9,166 bases of DNA from an uncultured Leptotrichia sp. (lineage in GTDB: Bacteria; Fusobacteriota; Fusobacteriia; Fusobacteriales; Leptotrichiaceae): assembly GCA_938017765.1 (NCBI GenBank), contig CALIJH010000142.1, positions 1 to 9,166 on the forward strand, in the 5' to 3' direction. Every line of letters begins with the position of its first letter. The first letter of the stretch is position 1. A program made the position numbers and the translations under genes. Below, in pieces: positions 6,373-9,166 of this stretch. Below the pieces are notes generated by a model. The model made no database searches and had not been told where the DNA came from. It was given only the letters and a program-made list of their open reading frames with translations.

Positions 6373-6678
6373 TTGGATAAATTAAGAATATATCTTCAAT
6401 CTTACGATCATAAATTATTAGACCAATCTGCAAAAAAAATAGCTGAAGTAGTAAAGAAAAACGGTTCGGAATTGGCCGGACCTCTTCCTTTACCTACTAA
6501 AACTAAAAAATATACAGTTTTGAGATCGGTTCACGTAAATAAAGATTCAAGAGAACAGTTTGAAATGAGAATACACAGAAGATTTGTTGAAATTAAAAAT
6601 TCAAGTCAACAAATAATAGCTGCATTAAGCTCATTGAACCTGCCGTCAGGCGTAGGAATAGAAATTAAGCAATTATAA
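6373..6678 (+). CDS. rpsJ: 30S ribosomal protein S10 (NusE)
   Basis: S10 is a 30S head protein and, as NusE, joins NusB and NusG in antitermination and transcription-translation coupling. The start codon is TTG at 6373, with AGGAGG (6360-6365) seven bases upstream. No ATG lies nearby in frame, and DKLRIYLQSYDH is the expected N-terminus. The 101-residue length is normal. The PLPLPTKTKKYTVLRS segment (38-52) and the loop HVNKDSREQFE (54-64) are the family signature. The loop residues near which tigecycline-resistance changes occur in other bacteria look wild type. The protein ends GVGIEIKQL. S10 genes follow tuf after 28 bases here, rather than behind a separate long S10 leader as in E. coli. 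A 63-base gap follows before rplC. Confidence 0.97.
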   Translation: MDKLRIYLQSYDHKLLDQSAKKIAEVVKKNGSELAGPLPLPTKTKKYTVLRSVHVNKDSREQFEMRIHRRFVEIKNSSQQIIAALSSLNLPSGVGIEIKQL

Positions 6679-6741
6679 GCTTAGTACAAGTTAGTATAAT
6701 TTTATTAAATTATATTAACCAATATATTAAGGAGGCTAAAA

Positions 6742-7368
6742 ATGATATTAGGAAAAAAAATCGGAATGACACAGATTTTTGAAGATGAAAAATTGATACC
6801 TGTTACAGTTATTGAAGCAGGACCAAATTTCATAGTTCAAAAAAAATCCGAGGAAAAAGACGGATACAATGCTATAACGTTGGCATATGATGATAAAAAA
6901 GAAAAAAATACAATAAAACCTGAAATGGGATTATTTAAAAAAGCAGGGGTAACTCCTAAGAGATTCTTAAAGGAATTTAAAGTAGAAGACTTAGCTGCAT
7001 TTGAATTAGGACAGGAAATTAAAGTTGATGTGTTTGAAGGAATTGAATTTGTTGATATTTCAGGAACATCAAAAGGAAAAGGAACAGCCGGAGTTATGAA
7101 AAGACATAACTTTGGAGGAAACAGAGCGTCTCACGGGGTTTCAAGAAACCACAGACTTGGAGGATCAAATGCCGGAGGAGCTGCATCAAACAGTAATGTT
7201 CCTAAAGGTAAAAAAATGGCAGGAAGACTTGGAAATGAACAGGTAACTGTACAAAACCTTAAAGTAGTTAAATTTGACGCTGAAAACAACCTTTTATTAG
7301 TAAAAGGTGCCGTTCCCGGTCCTAAAAACGGATATCTTGTTATCAAAAAATCGGTTAAGAAATACTAA
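6742..7368 (+). CDS. rplC: 50S ribosomal protein L3
   Basis: L3 binds near the 3' end of 23S rRNA, starts 50S assembly and sends a long loop to the peptidyl transferase centre. The start is ATG 6742, with AAGGAGG (6729-6735) six bases upstream. The 208 residues match the family length. The N-terminus ILGKKIGMTQIF, the segment SGTSKGKGTAGVMKRHNF (107-124), HGVSRNHR (131-138) and the C-terminal block GRLGNEQVTVQNLKVV (161-176) with LLLVKGAVPG (184-193) are all typical. The tip of the central loop is odd. Between R138 and G156 it reads LGGSNAGGAASNSNVPK, without the GS.G and VFKG strings common in this family and without the glutamine that PrmB methylates in the E. coli protein. The gene is followed 24 bases later by rplD. 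Confidence 0.97.
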   Translation: MILGKKIGMTQIFEDEKLIPVTVIEAGPNFIVQKKSEEKDGYNAITLAYDDKKEKNTIKPEMGLFKKAGVTPKRFLKEFKVEDLAAFELGQEIKVDVFEGIEFVDISGTSKGKGTAGVMKRHNFGGNRASHGVSRNHRLGGSNAGGAASNSNVPKGKKMAGRLGNEQVTVQNLKVVKFDAENNLLLVKGAVPGPKNGYLVIKKSVKKY

Positions 7369-7392
7369 TAGAGGAAAAGAGAGGAGGATAAA

Positions 7393-8037
7393 ATGCCAGT
7401 TTTAAATACATATAAATTAGACGGTTCAAAAGCAGGAACTGTCGAAGTAAAAGATGAAATATTCGGAATTGAGCCGAATAAAACAGTTATGCACGAAGTT
7501 TTAGTTGCAGAATTGGCAGGAGCAAGGGAAGGAAATGCTTCTACAAAAACAAGAGCTGAAGTGAGAGGTGGAGGAAGAAAACCTTTCAGACAAAAAGGAA
7601 CAGGTAGAGCAAGACAAGGTTCTACAAGAGCTCCTCATATGGTAGGCGGTGGAGTTGTTCACGGTCCTAAACCAAGAGATTATACTAAAAAAGTAAATAA
7701 AAAAGTTAGAAAATTAGCTTTAAAATCAGCATTAGCTGTAAAAATAAATAACGGAGATTTAATCGTGTTGGATGACTTCACATTAGATGTACCTAAAACA
7801 AAAACTTTTGTTAATTTCGCAAAAGTATTAAATTTCGCAGGAGAAAAGCAATTATTTATTGCTGATTATAACGAAGATACATTTAACAGAGACGTAAATC
7901 TGGATTATTCAGTAAGAAATATAGAAAGAGTTATGTCGCTGGATTCAAGAAATCTAAGTATTTTCTGGTTAATTAAACAGGACAAAATAGTTGTTACTAA
8001 AGAAGCTCTTGCAACTATTGAGGAGGTGCTGGCATAA
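7393..8037 (+). CDS. rplD: 50S ribosomal protein L4
   Basis: L4 is an early 50S assembly protein whose extended loop lines the peptide exit tunnel. In E. coli it also represses its own operon at the S10 leader. The start is ATG 7393, with GAGGAGG (7381-7387) five bases upstream. The protein is 214 residues. The tunnel loop is clear: RAEVRGGGRKPFRQKGTGRAR (54-74), then GSTRAPHMVGGGVVHGP (76-92). Lys68 corresponds to E. coli Lys63, a macrolide-resistance position, and is wild type. The globular part follows, with KVNKKVRKLALKSAL and a C-terminal LIKQDKIVVTKEALATIEEVLA-like end. The stop codon overlaps the rplW start (TAATG), and the rplW ribosome binding site lies inside the last L4 codons, which implies translational coupling. 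No E. coli-type S10 leader is present for L4 to act on, since tuf directly precedes rpsJ. Confidence 0.97.
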   Translation: MPVLNTYKLDGSKAGTVEVKDEIFGIEPNKTVMHEVLVAELAGAREGNASTKTRAEVRGGGRKPFRQKGTGRARQGSTRAPHMVGGGVVHGPKPRDYTKKVNKKVRKLALKSALAVKINNGDLIVLDDFTLDVPKTKTFVNFAKVLNFAGEKQLFIADYNEDTFNRDVNLDYSVRNIERVMSLDSRNLSIFWLIKQDKIVVTKEALATIEEVLA

Positions 8038-8327
8038 TGCATATCACTGATATAATTAAAAAACCGGTTGTAAATACTGAAAAAGCAAGAATTCTTATGG
8101 AAAATAATGAATATGTTTTCATAGTGGATAAAAGAGCAAATAAATTACAGATAAGAGAAGCTGTAGAAAAATTATTCAATGTAAAAGTTGAAAGTGTAAA
8201 CACATTGAACATCAAACCTAAAATGGAAAGATTTAGAATGTCAATGTATAAAACGCCTGCTATAAAAAAAGCTGTCGTTAAATTGAAAGACGGAGAAAAA
8301 ATAGCGGCTTACGAAGAAAATATATAG
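8037..8327 (+). CDS. rplW: 50S ribosomal protein L23
   Basis: L23 lies at the mouth of the exit tunnel and is the docking site for trigger factor and signal recognition particle. The start ATG at 8037 overlaps the rplD stop by one base. AGGAGGTG (8021-8028), within the rplD coding sequence, serves as its ribosome binding site. The 96-residue length is normal. The N-terminal signature IIKKPVVNTEKA (6-17) includes Glu15, which corresponds to the E. coli residue contacted by trigger factor. It is followed by YVFIVDKRANKLQIREAVEKLF (26-47), the family core, and NVKVESVNTLNIKPK (48-62). The C-terminus has TPAIKKAVVKLKDGEKI. The stop is TAG at 8325-8327. A gap of 115 bases, unusually long inside an S10 cluster, separates it from rplB. 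Confidence 0.96.
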   Translation: MHITDIIKKPVVNTEKARILMENNEYVFIVDKRANKLQIREAVEKLFNVKVESVNTLNIKPKMERFRMSMYKTPAIKKAVVKLKDGEKIAAYEENI

Positions 8328-8355
8328 ATTTTATATAGGAATTATATAAGAAAAA

Positions 8356-8364
8356 TGATATAAT
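8356..8364 (+). promoter_or_regulatory. Possible extended -10 promoter for rplB
   Basis: TGATATAAT at 8356-8364 is a perfect extended -10 element (TGn plus TATAAT). The -35 region at the proper spacing (TAGGAA at 8336-8341) is poor, but extended -10 promoters tolerate that. Initiation near 8371 would give a leader of about 72 bases before rplB. The leader contains an inverted repeat, TTGTAA (8374-8379) and TTACAA (8390-8395). Confidence 0.4.
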
Positions 8365-8442
8365 ATAAAAACGTTGTAAATTAGAAATATTACAAAATAC
8401 AAATATTGTGAAATATGAAAATGAAGTGGAGGTAAAAAAGTT

Positions 8443-9166
8443 ATGCCAATTAAAAAATTAAAACCGATAACTAGTGGGACACGGCATATGTCGATATTAG
8501 TTAATAAAGAATTAGATAAAGTAAGACCTGAAAAATCTTTGACAGAACCTCTTAACTCGTCTTACGGAATTGATAACTACGGACATAGAACGGGTAGAAA
8601 CAGACATAAAGGACACAAAAGATTATACAGAATAATCGATTGGAAAAGAAATAAAATAGGAGTTCCTGCAAAAGTCGCTACTATCGAATATGATCCGAAC
8701 AGAACGGCTAATATCGCATTATTACATTATGTTGATGGAGAAAAGAGATATATCCTTGCACCTAACGGACTGAAAAAGGGAGATATGATTTTAGCAGGGG
8801 AAACAGCTGAAATCAAACCTGGAAATGCACTGAAACTGAAAGACCTGCCTATAGGTACAGTTATACATAACGTGGAACTTATGCCCGGAAAAGGCGGACA
8901 GCTCGCAAGGTCAGCAGGAACATCTGCAAGACTTGTAGCTAAAGAAGGAACATATTGCCACGTGGAACTGCCTTCAGGAGAACTAAGACTTATACATAAA
9001 GAATGTATGGCTACAATAGGAGCTGTAGGAAATTCCGAACACTCCCTTGTATCATTAGGAAAAGCCGGAAGAAACAGACATTTAGGTAGAAAACCTCATG
9101 TAAGAGGGTCAGTAATGAACCCTGTAGATCACCCACACGGAGGAGGAGAAGGAAGATCTCCAATAG
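8443..9166 (+). CDS. rplB: 50S ribosomal protein L2, 3' end beyond the window
   Basis: L2 is a conserved 50S protein needed for subunit association and for the peptidyl transferase region. The start is ATG 8443, with GGAGG (8428-8432) ten bases upstream. The frame stays open to the window end, giving 241 complete codons plus one base, compared with roughly 275 in the family, so only the C-terminus is missing. Signature stretches are the N-terminal MPIKKLKPITSGTRHMS, GHRTGRNRHKGHKRLYR, VATIEYDPNRTANIALL, GGQLARSAGTSARLVAKEG and VGNSEHSLVSLGKAGRNRHLG. Close to the edge comes MNPVDHPHGGGEGRSPI, the conserved His-rich loop near the catalytic centre (His230 and His232 here). The final letters TAG at 9164-9166 are out of frame and are not a stop. 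A likely internal promoter lies in the 115 bases before it. Confidence 0.97.
   Translation, partial: MPIKKLKPITSGTRHMSILVNKELDKVRPEKSLTEPLNSSYGIDNYGHRTGRNRHKGHKRLYRIIDWKRNKIGVPAKVATIEYDPNRTANIALLHYVDGEKRYILAPNGLKKGDMILAGETAEIKPGNALKLKDLPIGTVIHNVELMPGKGGQLARSAGTSARLVAKEGTYCHVELPSGELRLIHKECMATIGAVGNSEHSLVSLGKAGRNRHLGRKPHVRGSVMNPVDHPHGGGEGRSPI

Noticed and set aside
3267..6433. Minus-strand reading frames inside fusA and tuf
   Set aside because: They lack ribosome binding sites and recognisable domains, and they lie opposite highly conserved genes.
6673..6700. Promoter between rpsJ and rplC (TTATAA, 16 bases, TATAAT)
   Set aside because: The -35 match is weak and overlaps the rpsJ stop codon. 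The 63-base gap and AT bias make it a likely chance match.
8331..8349. Hairpin TTATATA/TATATAA after rplW as a terminator
   Set aside because: The stem is only A/T and no T-tract follows. L2 lies just downstream in the usual order.
9164..9166. TAG at the window end as the rplB stop
   Set aside because: It is out of the L2 reading frame; the last complete codon is ATA at 9163-9165.
1..9166. CRISPR arrays, insertion sequences, tRNA or rRNA genes
   Set aside because: No spaced repeats, transposase-like proteins or RNA gene signatures were seen on either strand.

Overview
The window is AT-rich bacterial DNA with every gene on the + strand. It holds the start of a major translation cluster, rpsL-rpsG-fusA-tuf-rpsJ-rplC-rplD-rplW-rplB, preceded by three small genes unrelated to translation. 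The strong A/T bias, the preference for AGA, GGA and ATA codons, the AGGAGG-type ribosome binding sites and the general look of the S12, EF-G, EF-Tu and L2 proteins suggest a Fusobacteriota member, perhaps Leptotrichia-like. That placement is an inference from memory of the families; no search was run.

Bases 1-1408 carry the tail of a small membrane protein (cut by the window edge), a complete 163-residue membrane protein whose C-terminal part resembles that tail, and a 219-residue protein with a signal peptide. None has a function I can assign. Bases 1409-1931 hold no gene. They contain a perfect 13-bp tandem repeat, an A/T tract like an UP element, and a near-consensus promoter (TTGACA, 17-base spacer, TACAAT) whose -35 box lies inside a 25-base palindrome. 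A leader of about 200 bases with three successive hairpins follows.

Bases 1932-6344 are the str genes: S12 (rpsL), S7 (rpsG), EF-G (fusA) and EF-Tu (tuf). A second likely promoter lies in the fusA-tuf gap, embedded in short TTAACTC repeats. The S10 genes begin only 28 bases after tuf, so str and S10 probably form one transcription unit: S10 (rpsJ), L3 (rplC), L4 (rplD), L23 (rplW) and the first 241 codons of L2 (rplB), which runs off the right edge. A 115-base gap with an extended -10 element before rplB suggests another internal promoter.

Together the genes supply the decoding-site protein S12, the 30S head proteins S7 and S10, 50S proteins around the peptidyl transferase centre and exit tunnel (L2, L3, L4, L23), and the two elongation GTPases. 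I see no mobile element, CRISPR array, tRNA or rRNA, and no clearly novel multi-gene system. The points most worth a second look are the palindromic str promoter with its structured leader, and the unusual tip of the L3 loop.
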